From contig ONAE01000024.1 in the NCBI GenBank assembly GCA_900315695.1, positions 1 to 59,477 of the forward strand: a DNA stretch of 59,477 nt. Reading direction: 5' to 3'. This DNA comes from an uncultured Prevotella sp. (GTDB lineage: Bacteria; Bacteroidota; Bacteroidia; Bacteroidales; Bacteroidaceae). The notes beneath the pieces are model-generated. The model searched no databases. It had not been told where the DNA came from and was given only the letters and a program-made list of their open reading frames with translations. Positions within the stretch are counted from its first letter, which is position 1. Each line of letters opens with the position of its first letter. Both the position numbers and the translations under genes were made by a program. This document shows, one piece after another, positions 9,766-18,403 of the stretch.

Positions 9766-10427
9766 TGTGCGCCCCTCCTATGCTTTTGGGTTGCCGGACG
9801 AACGTATTCCTCAACCTTCGTTGTATCGGCGGGATCCTGTGGTTGCTCTTCAGCTTTATTCTCACCTGTCATATCCTCACGTTCAAAGGAGCCTTTTGAG
9901 TTGCTAACCAAATAATGGCGCATCTGTTCATCGCTACGGAAATAAGAGCCTTCCATTTGGCGTTCTGGCGTGACAACCTTCGAAAAGACATTGGAGTAAA
10001 GCTCGTGTGAGATGCCATCCCAATAAAGTTCCTCACTGGTATAGATCAGTCCGTTGATGTTTCGGATGCGAACCCGGCCTCGCAGATGCCAAAGTTTCTT
10101 CACATCATAATACCAGGCAGTATCGGCCTGAATATAAGCCTGCACATGAAACTTCTCATCGAACTGTTCAAAGAAGATACCCTTCTCAAAGGTCCATCGT
10201 GAAGGATTGCGCACAATGTTCACATCCCAACGTTCTGTCACAATGCGATACTTGATGATGCCAGAGTCGCTGATTAGCGTATTGACACCATAAGAAGTCA
10301 TCATCGACACAGAGTCGCGATCATGAATAGCAGGGGCTGTATGCTCCTTCACATTATCACTACAGGCTGTAAACGCTGCAAAAACGACTGCGGCAAAGAT
10401 TACTCGACCTTCCATTTTGCGAACCAT
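9762..10427 (-). CDS. lptC: LptC, LPS-transport periplasmic lipoprotein
   Basis: 221 aa. The N-terminus has a lipobox AFTAC (Cys22). The start could also be Met5 at 10415. The body has the repeated beta-strand pattern of LptC, with conserved pieces such as IVTERWDVNI, FFEQFDEKFHVQAYIQAD, LWHLRGRV and IYTSEELYWD. LptC receives lipopolysaccharide from the LptBFG ABC transporter and hands it to LptA. The gene sits between an outer-membrane protein gene (28-base overlap) and the CBS protein (4-base overlap), a Bacteroidetes arrangement. A charged, low-complexity tail at residues 190-221 looks disordered. Confidence 0.87.
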   Translation of the reverse strand: MVRKMEGRVIFAAVVFAAFTACSDNVKEHTAPAIHDRDSVSMMTSYGVNTLISDSGIIKYRIVTERWDVNIVRNPSRWTFEKGIFFEQFDEKFHVQAYIQADTAWYYDVKKLWHLRGRVRIRNINGLIYTSEELYWDGISHELYSNVFSKVVTPERQMEGSYFRSDEQMRHYLVSNSKGSFEREDMTGENKAEEQPQDPADTTKVEEYVRPATQKHRRGAQ

Positions 10428-11692
10428 CTCTCGTTGAAGGTAAGTCCGATGTTAATGCGGAATGTATTCTCCTTAACCAGATTCACAGCAGAACGACGGT
10501 TCCACTCTGCACTGATATTCAGAATAGAACGGTGGTTGTAATTGTTCAAGATGGGGATACCGAAGCCTAAGCTGACACGATACTCCTTGGGGCCATCACC
10601 ATTATTTATATTATAATAAGGTGTAGTATAGCCTGCACCGATGCGATAGCGGATGCGATTGAAGAACTTCGCACTATTAGCTTTTGGAGTCCACTCTGCA
10701 CCCACATTGATACGATGCATATCCTTCATCAGACCTGATGACAGCACATAAGCGCCCTTACCCTCAGTATCTACGACATACTCCGGCATCACGAGATCGC
10801 CCCACTTTTGCAACTGGTAATCGACACCCATGCGGAATGAGGTACTATGCTGATAAGCCAATCCTACGCCATAGGTCCAAGGTAGCTTGATAGCGTTGTC
10901 AAGGGTAAAACTTACAGAGTCCGCCTTGCCTGTTGTGGATTTCCTGTTCGTGATGATACACTCTGGGTCAGCCTGCGTGTTATGTCCTGGGCTAACAACC
11001 ACACCAATCGTCATCTTATCTTTCTTGCTCAATGGCTGCTCAAACTGCAAACCCAAATCGAGCCTATAATTACTGATCTTCGTACGGTAGATCTTCGTCA
11101 GGGTATTCACATCACTCGAACTACTAGTTGCCACGCTGCGTTCAATGGTTCCCCAAAGATAAGCAAAGTTAAAACCAACAGACAGCGGTTTAGCAATCTG
11201 CCATCCAGCACCCACGAAGAACTGATTATAACCGCCCGTGCCGATATGAGTGGTACGGATCACAGCCGACACTTCCTGAAGTAACTGCCTAGAGTAATAA
11301 TTATAGCCAACATTTGAATATGGCATGATACCAAAGGAAAAGCCCAAATGCTTAATCAGACGTAAAGAAGCTACGGCATAGTCAAAGCCGCCACTCCTTG
11401 CATTGAGCCTCTCTTCTTTTTCACGAAAATGCGTAATCTGTCCTGAGAGACCAGCATCTAGAATAAAAGTAAGTGAATCAACAGAAGAATAAGAAGCTGG
11501 ATTCATCGGATTGACTTCATTTCCTTTACGGAAACCAAAGCCTACCCCAGCCATACCTTTATTAAACCCAACGCTCTGTCCGGCCAGGTCACCAAGGCCA
11601 TACTGGCTATAAGGAGAGTTTGTGCCACTCTGTGCAGAGGCACCCATAGTTGTCAGTGCCATCAGGGCAAGACAACAGAGAGATTTATTCAT
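10400..11692 (-). CDS. Outer-membrane beta-barrel protein (FadL/OMPP1-like, function unknown)
   Basis: 430 aa from Met at 11692, where a clean signal peptide begins (MNKSLCCLALMALTTMGASA, cut before QSGTN). The open frame runs further upstream to 11827, but that extension has no export signal and covers the intergenic promoter zone, so I reject it. The mature part begins NSPYSQYGLGDLAGQSVGFN and continues as alternating strands with aromatic girdle residues to a C-terminal strand, typical of a barrel. The family is widespread in Bacteroidetes next to lptC. Its substrate is not known to me. A TAATTTTG box on the minus strand (11732-11739) may be the -7 element. Confidence 0.8.
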   Translation of the reverse strand: MNKSLCCLALMALTTMGASAQSGTNSPYSQYGLGDLAGQSVGFNKGMAGVGFGFRKGNEVNPMNPASYSSVDSLTFILDAGLSGQITHFREKEERLNARSGGFDYAVASLRLIKHLGFSFGIMPYSNVGYNYYSRQLLQEVSAVIRTTHIGTGGYNQFFVGAGWQIAKPLSVGFNFAYLWGTIERSVATSSSSDVNTLTKIYRTKISNYRLDLGLQFEQPLSKKDKMTIGVVVSPGHNTQADPECIITNRKSTTGKADSVSFTLDNAIKLPWTYGVGLAYQHSTSFRMGVDYQLQKWGDLVMPEYVVDTEGKGAYVLSSGLMKDMHRINVGAEWTPKANSAKFFNRIRYRIGAGYTTPYYNINNGDGPKEYRVSLGFGIPILNNYNHRSILNISAEWNRRSAVNLVKENTFRINIGLTFNERWFAKWKVE

Positions 11693-11784
11693 ATTTTGCG
11701 CTTTATTTCTATAGAAATTCATTTCAGGGTGCAAAATTATTGAAAAAAATTGGAATAAAACGCTTTTTACTGCAAAATATAAGC

Positions 11785-11792
11785 TATTTTTG
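11785..11792 (+). promoter_or_regulatory. -7 box (TATTTTTG) just before the DUF4105 start
   Basis: TATTTTTG fits TAnnTTTG and ends only 4 bases before the favoured GTG start at 11797. If it is used, transcription would begin at or inside the start codon (a leaderless message), or else translation starts further in. Confidence 0.35.
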
Positions 11793-11796
11793 CATC

Positions 11797-12972
11797 GTGA
11801 AACAAATAAAAAAGGATTTTTGTACATTTTTAGGTATCATTTTGATGATACTACCGCTAAAAGCGGTGGCTCAGGATTCCATTCAGGCAAATGCGATGGA
11901 CTCTGTGGAAATCAGTCTGCTCACATGTTCGCCTCACGAGGAAATCTATAGCCTGTATGGTCATACGGCCCTACGATGGCATAATCTCAGGAGCAATGAA
12001 GACCTGGCATTCAATTGGGGCGTCTTCAATTTCAAGAAACCCTATTTCGTACTGCGCTTCGTATTCGGACTGACTGACTACGAGTTGGGAGGCATTCCCA
12101 TGAAATACTTCGAGCAGGAGTATCGCAGTGTAGGCAGTAGTGTTACAGAACAGGTGCTGAATCTGACGGCTGAGGAGAAACAACGACTCTTTGAGGCACT
12201 GATCAGGAACTTACAACCTGAGAACAGGATCTACCGCTATAATTATTTCTACGACAACTGCTCGACAAGGCCCAGAGACATTATCGAGCAATGCATTAAT
12301 GGAGATATACAATACACTGAGCGTGAAGAATTTACGCCTTCGTATAGAGATATGATTCGTATCTGTACCAGGAATCATCCATGGGCTACCTTCGGCAACG
12401 ATATACTACTGGGAGTGAAGGCAGATCTGGCTACTGACAGAAGGCAGCAAGAGTTCCTTCCAGAACATCTGCTTTATGATTTTGACCATGCTCAGATTTA
12501 TGCCAATGGCGAATACCGCCCGTTGGTGAAGGAGCGTCGGATACTAATCCCTGCCGGGGTACAGGTGATTGAACCAGACTTCTTGTTCTCACCAACGGAA
12601 TGTGCCTGTGCCTTGCTCATCCTGTCGATAGTCATTATGACTTTAGAATGGCGCAGAAAGAAAACATTCCGTCTTTGGGACGGTCTACTGATGACGGCCC
12701 AAGGCCTGGTGGGATTACTGCTGTTTGTGATGCTATTCTCCCAGCATCCTACAACGAGCACCAATCTGCAACTGCTACTGTTCAACCCCCTGCCCTTTTT
12801 CTTCCTACCAGTAGTAGTCAGAAAACGTCCCACCCGTTGGTGGACCATATTGGCCACTCTGTTTATCCTGTTCCTAATCGGTAGCTTCTTCCAGCACTAC
12901 GCAGAGGGAATGGTCATTGTGGCATTATGTTTGCTGCTTAGGTCTATGATTCATTATAAATTGAAGGCGTGA
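11797..12972 (+). CDS. DUF4105 (Lnb N-terminal periplasmic domain) membrane protein
   Basis: 391 aa if GTG 11797 is the start. This choice gives a normal signal sequence (KQIKKDFCTFLGIILMILPL then KAVAQ). The upstream extension to 11650 has no such logic and overlaps the divergent gene's promoter. The exported part carries the DUF4105 signatures SLLTCSPHEEIYSLYGHTAL and YRYNYFYDNCSTRPRDIIE, with a conserved Cys, His and Asn that suggest a papain-like fold. The last ~120 residues hold three or four membrane helices. The exact role of this family in Bacteroidetes is unknown to me. The next gene starts inside the stop codon. Confidence 0.8.
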   Translation: MKQIKKDFCTFLGIILMILPLKAVAQDSIQANAMDSVEISLLTCSPHEEIYSLYGHTALRWHNLRSNEDLAFNWGVFNFKKPYFVLRFVFGLTDYELGGIPMKYFEQEYRSVGSSVTEQVLNLTAEEKQRLFEALIRNLQPENRIYRYNYFYDNCSTRPRDIIEQCINGDIQYTEREEFTPSYRDMIRICTRNHPWATFGNDILLGVKADLATDRRQQEFLPEHLLYDFDHAQIYANGEYRPLVKERRILIPAGVQVIEPDFLFSPTECACALLILSIVIMTLEWRRKKTFRLWDGLLMTAQGLVGLLLFVMLFSQHPTTSTNLQLLLFNPLPFFFLPVVVRKRPTRWWTILATLFILFLIGSFFQHYAEGMVIVALCLLLRSMIHYKLKA

Positions 12973-14258
12973 GAAATCATCTCTATCTCCCGATAACGCT
13001 ACTGGCAGTGCTGGGATGGCATGCAGGAGCTCAGGCGCAGGTCGATACCCGACAGGCACCAAGGCTTGTGGTTAGCATCACGATAGACCAGCTCCGCAGC
13101 GATTATCTGGAGACTTTCGCCACAAATTACAGCACTGAAGGCTTTAAGCGGTTACTGGAAGAGGGAGCCGTCTTTGAAAACGCCTCCTACCCCTTTATTG
13201 ATCCTGACAGAGCCTCAGCAATTGCAACAGTTGCAACAGGCACGACTCCTTTCTACCATAGTATTACGGGGCTTCAATGGCTCGACAGAAACACGCTGCG
13301 TCCCACCAGTTGCTCAGATAATCAACTGGCTGTTACGACGATTGGTGACGAATTAAAAATAGCGACAAACGGTTCTGCAAAAATCTTTGCTTATGCCCCT
13401 ACTCAAGAGATGGCAATTATCTCTGCAGGACACACTTCTGACGGAATAGAATGGCTCACGCCAAGCAAGAAGGTAAAGACCCCGATAAATCAAGACATTA
13501 CGACCAAGGCTCTTGCCTGTGTCAGTGAGCAACGGTTGGGGGCTGACGACACCCCTGATCTGCTCTGCCTGAGCTACGATGCCGGCACATCTGCGGAATC
13601 CTATGCACAGTTAGACCAGACCATCGGCACACTGATCTCCAGTTTGGAAGAACACGTTGGGAAAGAACGGCTTTTAGTTGTGCTAACAAGTACAGGCAGT
13701 TGCACTGCGGAAAAGATCGATTACAACCGCTTTCATATTCCTACAGGCCAGTTTGAAATCAAGCGCACTGCCAATCTCCTTAATATGTACTTAGGAGCGC
13801 TTTGGGGCCAAGGGCAGTATATAGAAGCCAGCTATAAGAACCAGCTTTTCTTCAACTATCAGCTGTTGGAGTCCAAGCGCATCAGTATGACCGATATCAT
13901 ACAGCGTTCACAGGAGTTCCTGTGCCAATTGGCTGGCGTCAAGCGAGTATATAGCGGTCTGCAACTCATCAATGGAACCAGCAACGATATACAGAAGGTG
14001 CGTAACAGCTACCATCCCCAGCGTTGCGGTGATCTGTTGATAGAGGTGGCACCAGGTTGGCATATTCAACACGAAGATACGGGTTATGACAAATTGTCAC
14101 AACTCTCTACCCCATCCTTCCCCATTATTTTCTATGGTGCAGGCATCAAGGCTACCCGCGTCCAAAGACCTGTTACCACTGACAGGATAGCCCCCACAAT
14201 TTCCAAGGCTATCCGCATCAGGGCTCCCAATGCCTGCACATCAGAACCATTGTTTTAG
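12969..14258 (+). CDS. Alkaline-phosphatase-superfamily (PafA-like) secreted protein, predicted catalytically dead
   Basis: 429 aa from a GTG that overlaps the preceding stop by 4 bases. A signal peptide ends at AGAQA (about residue 23). The start of the fold is clear: VVSITIDQLRSDYLETF with metal-ligand Asp40, then GFKRLLEEGAVFENASYPF. The other active-site positions are gone. Arg81 stands where PafA has its nucleophilic Thr, the D-x-x-GH ligand pair reads DAGT, the D-H-G pair reads STGS (residues near 237), and the last His ligand before the FYG strand is replaced (LSTPSFPIIFYG). The protein is about 110 residues shorter than PafA. The fold is kept, including the end (DRIAPTISKAIRIRAPNAC), so a binding or structural role is more likely than hydrolysis. 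Confidence 0.75.
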   Translation: MRNHLYLPITLLAVLGWHAGAQAQVDTRQAPRLVVSITIDQLRSDYLETFATNYSTEGFKRLLEEGAVFENASYPFIDPDRASAIATVATGTTPFYHSITGLQWLDRNTLRPTSCSDNQLAVTTIGDELKIATNGSAKIFAYAPTQEMAIISAGHTSDGIEWLTPSKKVKTPINQDITTKALACVSEQRLGADDTPDLLCLSYDAGTSAESYAQLDQTIGTLISSLEEHVGKERLLVVLTSTGSCTAEKIDYNRFHIPTGQFEIKRTANLLNMYLGALWGQGQYIEASYKNQLFFNYQLLESKRISMTDIIQRSQEFLCQLAGVKRVYSGLQLINGTSNDIQKVRNSYHPQRCGDLLIEVAPGWHIQHEDTGYDKLSQLSTPSFPIIFYGAGIKATRVQRPVTTDRIAPTISKAIRIRAPNACTSEPLF

Positions 14259-14276
14259 GAAAAACTGAATCATTTA

Positions 14277-14308
14277 TTTGGTTTTTCGCCGATTTTGTGC
14301 TACCTTTG
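14277..14308 (+). promoter_or_regulatory. Promoter of secA (TTTG / TACCTTTG)
   Basis: TTTG at 14277-14280 and TACCTTTG at 14301-14308 are separated by exactly 20 bases, the Bacteroidetes -33/-7 arrangement. The secA start codon is 43 bases downstream. Confidence 0.8.
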
Positions 14309-14350
14309 CACCCGTTTTTACGTAGTAAACAATAAAATTAAGATAAAAAG

Positions 14351-15712
14351 ATGAATTTCACCAAGATTTTAAAGTCGTTGTTTGGAGACAAATCTTCACG
14401 CGACATGAAACTGATTCAGCCATTTGTGGAGCAGGCCAAGGCGGCTGCTGCAAAGGTAGAATCACTGGATAACGATGCCCTCCGCCAGCGGACGAAGGAG
14501 TTGCAGAAGCAGGTTCAAGATTCTGCAAGTGCCCAGAAAGCCCGGATCACAGAACTGAAGGCAACTATTGAGAACACCCCCATTGACGAGCGTGCTGATA
14601 TCTTCGCACAGATCGATAAGATTGAGAAAGAGGTGCTCGACATTTATGAGAAGGCACTCGACGAGGTGATGCCTGAGGTCTTTGCCATCGTGAAAGAGAC
14701 AGCCCGCCGTTTCGCTGAGAATGAAGAGACCGTTGTGACAGCTACGGATTTCGATCGTGAGTTAGCTGCCGACCCCAAGAAGGACTTTATCACCATTGAT
14801 GGTGACAAAGCCATCTACCATAACCACTGGACTGCCGGTGGAAACGATTTGAAGTGGGAAATGATCCACTATGACGTGCAGCTCTTTGGTGGTACCGTAC
14901 TTCATCAGGGAAAGATTGCTGAGATGGCAACTGGTGAAGGTAAAACCCTCGTGGCCACCCTCCCCGTCTTCCTGAATGCCCTCACAGGTAATGGTGTACA
15001 CGTGGTGACTGTGAACGACTATCTGGCAAAGCGTGACTCTGAATGGATGGGGCCGCTCTATATGTTCCATGGTCTGAGTGTTGACTGTATCGACAAGCAC
15101 CAACCCAATTCAGAGGCACGTCGTAAGGCTTATCAGGCCGACATCACCTTCGGAACCAACAACGAGTTCGGTTTTGACTATCTGCGTGATAACATGGCAG
15201 TATCTCCTGCTGACCTCGTACAGCGTTCTCACAACTACGCCATCGTCGATGAGGTTGACTCCGTGTTGATCGATGATGCCCGTACGCCTCTGATTATCTC
15301 AGGACCTGTACCTAAGGGCGATGATCAGATGTTCGAGGAGTACCAGCCTCTGGTAGAGCGCCTAGTGGGTGTTCAGCGCCAGTTGGCTACCCAATATCTA
15401 GCTGATGCGAAGAACCTGATTGGCGAAGGTAACAAACTGATTGAGGCAGGCAACAAGAAAGAAGGTCAGGAGAAACTTGACGCAGGTTTCCTCTCGCTCT
15501 ACCGTTCTCACAAGGCTTTACCAAAGAACAAGCCCCTTATCAAATATCTCTCTGAGGAAGGTATCAAGGCTGGTATGCTGAAGACCGAGGAGATCTATAT
15601 GGAGAACAACAACCGTCGTATGCCTGAGTGTGTCGAGCCGAGCTTTCAGCGCTTGAGGCAGAGACGGATATTACAGACGAGCAGCGCCTCGACAAGAAAG
15701 ATGAGTTACTGA
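14351..15712 (+). CDS. secA: SecA preprotein translocase ATPase, N-terminal part (frame broken near 15640)
   Basis: The first 430 or so residues are a normal Bacteroidetes SecA: helicase-like NBD1 with Walker A GEGKT at 195-199, the [20 protein letters not shown] Walker B region, and then the start of the pre-protein cross-linking domain with its Bacteroidetes-type insert. The true SecA reading frame is lost shortly after ENNNRRMPE (15601-15627). From there the frame reads ~28 unrelated residues to a stop at 15712. The downstream SecA sequence resumes in another frame from about 15640. Compared with the family as I remember it, about 40 residues of the cross-linking domain are also missing at the junction. 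SecA drives Sec-dependent export and is essential, so this is either a sequence error or a very unusual split gene. Confidence 0.9.
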   Translation: MNFTKILKSLFGDKSSRDMKLIQPFVEQAKAAAAKVESLDNDALRQRTKELQKQVQDSASAQKARITELKATIENTPIDERADIFAQIDKIEKEVLDIYEKALDEVMPEVFAIVKETARRFAENEETVVTATDFDRELAADPKKDFITIDGDKAIYHNHWTAGGNDLKWEMIHYDVQLFGGTVLHQGKIAEMATGEGKTLVATLPVFLNALTGNGVHVVTVNDYLAKRDSEWMGPLYMFHGLSVDCIDKHQPNSEARRKAYQADITFGTNNEFGFDYLRDNMAVSPADLVQRSHNYAIVDEVDSVLIDDARTPLIISGPVPKGDDQMFEEYQPLVERLVGVQRQLATQYLADAKNLIGEGNKLIEAGNKKEGQEKLDAGFLSLYRSHKALPKNKPLIKYLSEEGIKAGMLKTEEIYMENNNRRMPECVEPSFQRLRQRRILQTSSASTRKMSY

Positions 15713-17598
15713 ACCATTATGCCATCCAGAGTGAGCGTGTACATACCCTGCAGCAGTTGCTGAAGGCCTACTGTATGTTTAATAAGGATGATGAGTATGT
15801 AGTAATCGACGGTGAGGTAAAGATTGTCGATGAGCAGACGGGCCGTATCATGGAAGGCCGTCGTTGGAGCGATGGCTTGCACCAGGCTGTAGAAGCCAAG
15901 GAGCACGTGAAGGTAGAAGCTGCCACCCAGACCTTTGCCACCATCACCCTGCAGAACTACTTCCGCATGTATCACAAGTTGGCAGGTATGACAGGTACGG
16001 CTTCTACAGAGGCAGGTGAGTTCTGGGATATCTATAAGCTCGACGTGGTGGAGATTCCGACGAACCGTCCTGTGATCCGTAACGATCAGGATGACCGTGT
16101 ATATAAGACGGCTCGTGAGAAATACAATGCTGTGATCGAAGAGATTGTGAAGATGCGTGAAAGTGGACGTCCTACACTGGTAGGTACCACCTCTGTGGAA
16201 ATCTCTGAGTTGCTGTCGAAGATGCTCTCTATGCGTAAGATACCTCATCAGGTGCTGAACGCAAAATTACACCAGAAGGAAGCTGATATCGTGGCTCTTG
16301 CCGGTCAGTCAACCAACGGACTGGGTGCTGTCACCATCGCTACGAACATGGCAGGTCGTGGTACCGATATCAAGCTTTCGCCTGAGGTAAAGGCAGCAGG
16401 CGGTCTGGCCATCATCGGTACAGAGCGTCATGAGAGCCGTCGTGTGGACCGCCAGCTTCGTGGTCGTGCCGGACGTCAGGGAGACCCAGGGTCTTCCGTC
16501 TTCTATGTATCACTCGAAGACAAACTGATGCGTCTGTTCGCTTCAGAGCGTATCGCCTCCGTGATGGACCGTCTGGGTTTCAAGGAGGGTGAGATGATTG
16601 AGAGTCCGATGATCTCCAAGAGCATCGAGCGTGCCCAGAAGAAGGTTGAGGAGAACAACTTCGGTATCCGTAAGCGCTTGATTGAGTACGATGATGTGAT
16701 GAACAAGCAGCGTACCGTAATCTATGAGAAGCGCCGTCACGCCCTGATGGGTGAGCGTATCGGTATGGATATCGCCAACATCATCTGGGATCGTGTGGTG
16801 AATATCATTGAGAACTCTGGCGACTATCAAGGCTGTAAGGAAGAGTTCCTACATATCCTCGCTATGGAAGTACCTTTCACCAGCGAGGAGTATATCAACC
16901 AGCCTCGTGAAGTATTGACAGAAAATGCCTTCCAAGCTGCCATCGGCAACTTCAACCGTCGTACAGAACGTATTCAGACGGTTGCCAACCCCATCATCAA
17001 GCAGGTCTATGAGAATCAGGGCCAGATGTATGAGCGTATCATGGTGCCCCTCACAGATGGTCGTCGCATGTTCAATATCCCTTGTAACCTGAAAGAAGCT
17101 TATGACACAGAATCGAAGTCTGTCGTGAAGGAGTTCGAGAAGAGTATCCTGCTTCACATCATCGACGACTCTTGGAAAGAGAACCTGCGCCAGCTCGACG
17201 AACTGAAGCACTCTGTACAGAACGCCAGCTACGAGCAGAAAGACCCATTGCTGATTTTCAAGCTGGAGAGTGCCAAGGTTTGGGATGATATGATCAACGA
17301 GATGTACAACCGCATCTGTTCGATCTTGACACGTGCCCAGATTCCTGAGATGCAGCAGCAGGTTCAGGAGGCAGCGCCTGAGCAGCGCACCCAGCGTCAG
17401 CAATACACTGAGAGTAAGCAGCAGATTGGCGAGGAGCAGTTGGTAGATAGAAACCAGCAGGCAGCAGCCCAACAGGATACCCGTGCTCAGCAGCCTCGTA
17501 CACCTATCACCAAAGATAAGTTGCCAGGTCGCAATGATCCCTGTCCTTGTGGAAGTGGTAAGAAATTCAAGAACTGTCACGGAAAAGGAATTGTATGA
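15628..17598 (+). CDS. secA: SecA preprotein translocase ATPase, C-terminal part (second reading frame)
   Basis: The frame opens at a GTG (15628), but real SecA homology starts at LSALEAETD (about 15643). It continues through the rest of the cross-linking domain, NBD2 ([44 protein letters not shown]), the helical scaffold/wing, and ends in a Gln-rich linker and a zinc-binding SEC-C tail ([17 protein letters not shown]) for SecB or ribosome contact. The start is not a plausible independent initiation site. I read this as the second half of the gene at 14351, displaced by a -1 type junction. The last codon overlaps the ATG of the ABC ATPase at 17595. Confidence 0.9.
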   Translation: MCRAELSALEAETDITDEQRLDKKDELLNHYAIQSERVHTLQQLLKAYCMFNKDDEYVVIDGEVKIVDEQTGRIMEGRRWSDGLHQAVEAKEHVKVEAATQTFATITLQNYFRMYHKLAGMTGTASTEAGEFWDIYKLDVVEIPTNRPVIRNDQDDRVYKTAREKYNAVIEEIVKMRESGRPTLVGTTSVEISELLSKMLSMRKIPHQVLNAKLHQKEADIVALAGQSTNGLGAVTIATNMAGRGTDIKLSPEVKAAGGLAIIGTERHESRRVDRQLRGRAGRQGDPGSSVFYVSLEDKLMRLFASERIASVMDRLGFKEGEMIESPMISKSIERAQKKVEENNFGIRKRLIEYDDVMNKQRTVIYEKRRHALMGERIGMDIANIIWDRVVNIIENSGDYQGCKEEFLHILAMEVPFTSEEYINQPREVLTENAFQAAIGNFNRRTERIQTVANPIIKQVYENQGQMYERIMVPLTDGRRMFNIPCNLKEAYDTESKSVVKEFEKSILLHIIDDSWKENLRQLDELKHSVQNASYEQKDPLLIFKLESAKVWDDMINEMYNRICSILTRAQIPEMQQQVQEAAPEQRTQRQQYTESKQQIGEEQLVDRNQQAAAQQDTRAQQPRTPITKDKLPGRNDPCPCGSGKKFKNCHGKGIV

Positions 17599-18302
17599 TT
17601 ACCATAGCAGATCTAAAGAAATCATTTGGTGAGACAATAGCATGTGATATCCCCTCGTTGACCATCAACGACGGGGATATCCTTGGTTTAGTAGGCAATA
17701 ACGGAGCTGGTAAGACCACCCTTTTCCGTATGATGCTCGATCTGCTGAAGCCCGATGCCGGTGAAGTAGCCCTAGACGGTGTGAACCCTGCAGAATCGGA
17801 AGGCTGGAAAGCCTCAACGGGAGCCTATATAGACGAGGGGTTTCTCATCGACTTCCTCACCCCAGAAGAGTATTTCGCCTTTATCGGCAAAATCACCAAC
17901 ATGACACAAGAAGCTGTCGATGAACGCCTCAAGGACTTTGAGAAACTCTCAGGTGGAGAGATCTTCGGACAGAAGAAACTCATCCGTAACCTCTCGGCAG
18001 GTAATAAACAAAAGGTAGGTATCATGTCTGCCCTCTTCAACCGTCCGAAGCTGGTGATTCTCGATGAGCCCTTCAACTTCCTCGACCCTTCGTCGCAGAA
18101 TATCCTGAAGCATGAGCTCACGGAGTACAATCACGAAACGGGGGCTACCATACTCATTTCCAGTCATAACCTGCAACACACGGTTGACATATCTACCCGC
18201 ATCACCCTGCTAGAGAAAGGTCATATCATTAAAGATATGTCGAATGAAAACGGCAGTGCAAGGGCTGAATTAGAGAACTATTTCGACAAGGAAGCAGAGT
18301 AA
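17595..18302 (+). CDS. ABC transporter ATP-binding protein, permease partner not in window
   Basis: 235 aa with one complete nucleotide-binding domain: Walker [12 protein letters not shown] (about residues 35-45), a degenerate signature [10 protein letters not shown], Walker [14 protein letters not shown] and a switch His in [10 protein letters not shown]. It resembles the drug/lipid export type ATPases that pair with a separate membrane subunit. No such permease lies next to it. It starts inside the secA stop codon (4-base overlap), so it depends on secA transcription. Substrate unknown. Confidence 0.87.
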   Translation: MITIADLKKSFGETIACDIPSLTINDGDILGLVGNNGAGKTTLFRMMLDLLKPDAGEVALDGVNPAESEGWKASTGAYIDEGFLIDFLTPEEYFAFIGKITNMTQEAVDERLKDFEKLSGGEIFGQKKLIRNLSAGNKQKVGIMSALFNRPKLVILDEPFNFLDPSSQNILKHELTEYNHETGATILISSHNLQHTVDISTRITLLEKGHIIKDMSNENGSARAELENYFDKEAE

Positions 18303-18372
18303 AGTATCCCCAAAAGTAGGTATTTTTCAGGTTTAAGCCACTGGATGCAACCTCGTTGCAAAATAATTTATA

Positions 18373-18380
18373 TACCTTTG
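18373..18380 (+). promoter_or_regulatory. -7 box (TACCTTTG) for feoB
   Basis: TACCTTTG fits the Bacteroidetes -7 consensus and lies 24 bases before the feoB start. I see no TTTG at the right distance upstream and no clear Fur box. Confidence 0.5.
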
Positions 18381-18403
18381 CCCTCGATTAAAAATACAAG
18401 CAA

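Noticed and set aside
11650-11796. Upstream extension of the DUF4105 frame
   Set aside because: It would put about 49 extra residues before a clear signal peptide and overlap the divergent gene's 5' end. GTG 11797 is a better start.
11693-11827. Upstream extension of the outer-membrane protein frame
   Set aside because: The signal peptide starts at Met 11692. The extension covers the promoter region and codes for nothing family-like.
15706-17580. Long open frames on the minus strand opposite secA, and similar ones opposite acrB, pheT, lepA and glf
   Set aside because: They are shadows of strongly coding sequence, with no start context, export signal or family motif.
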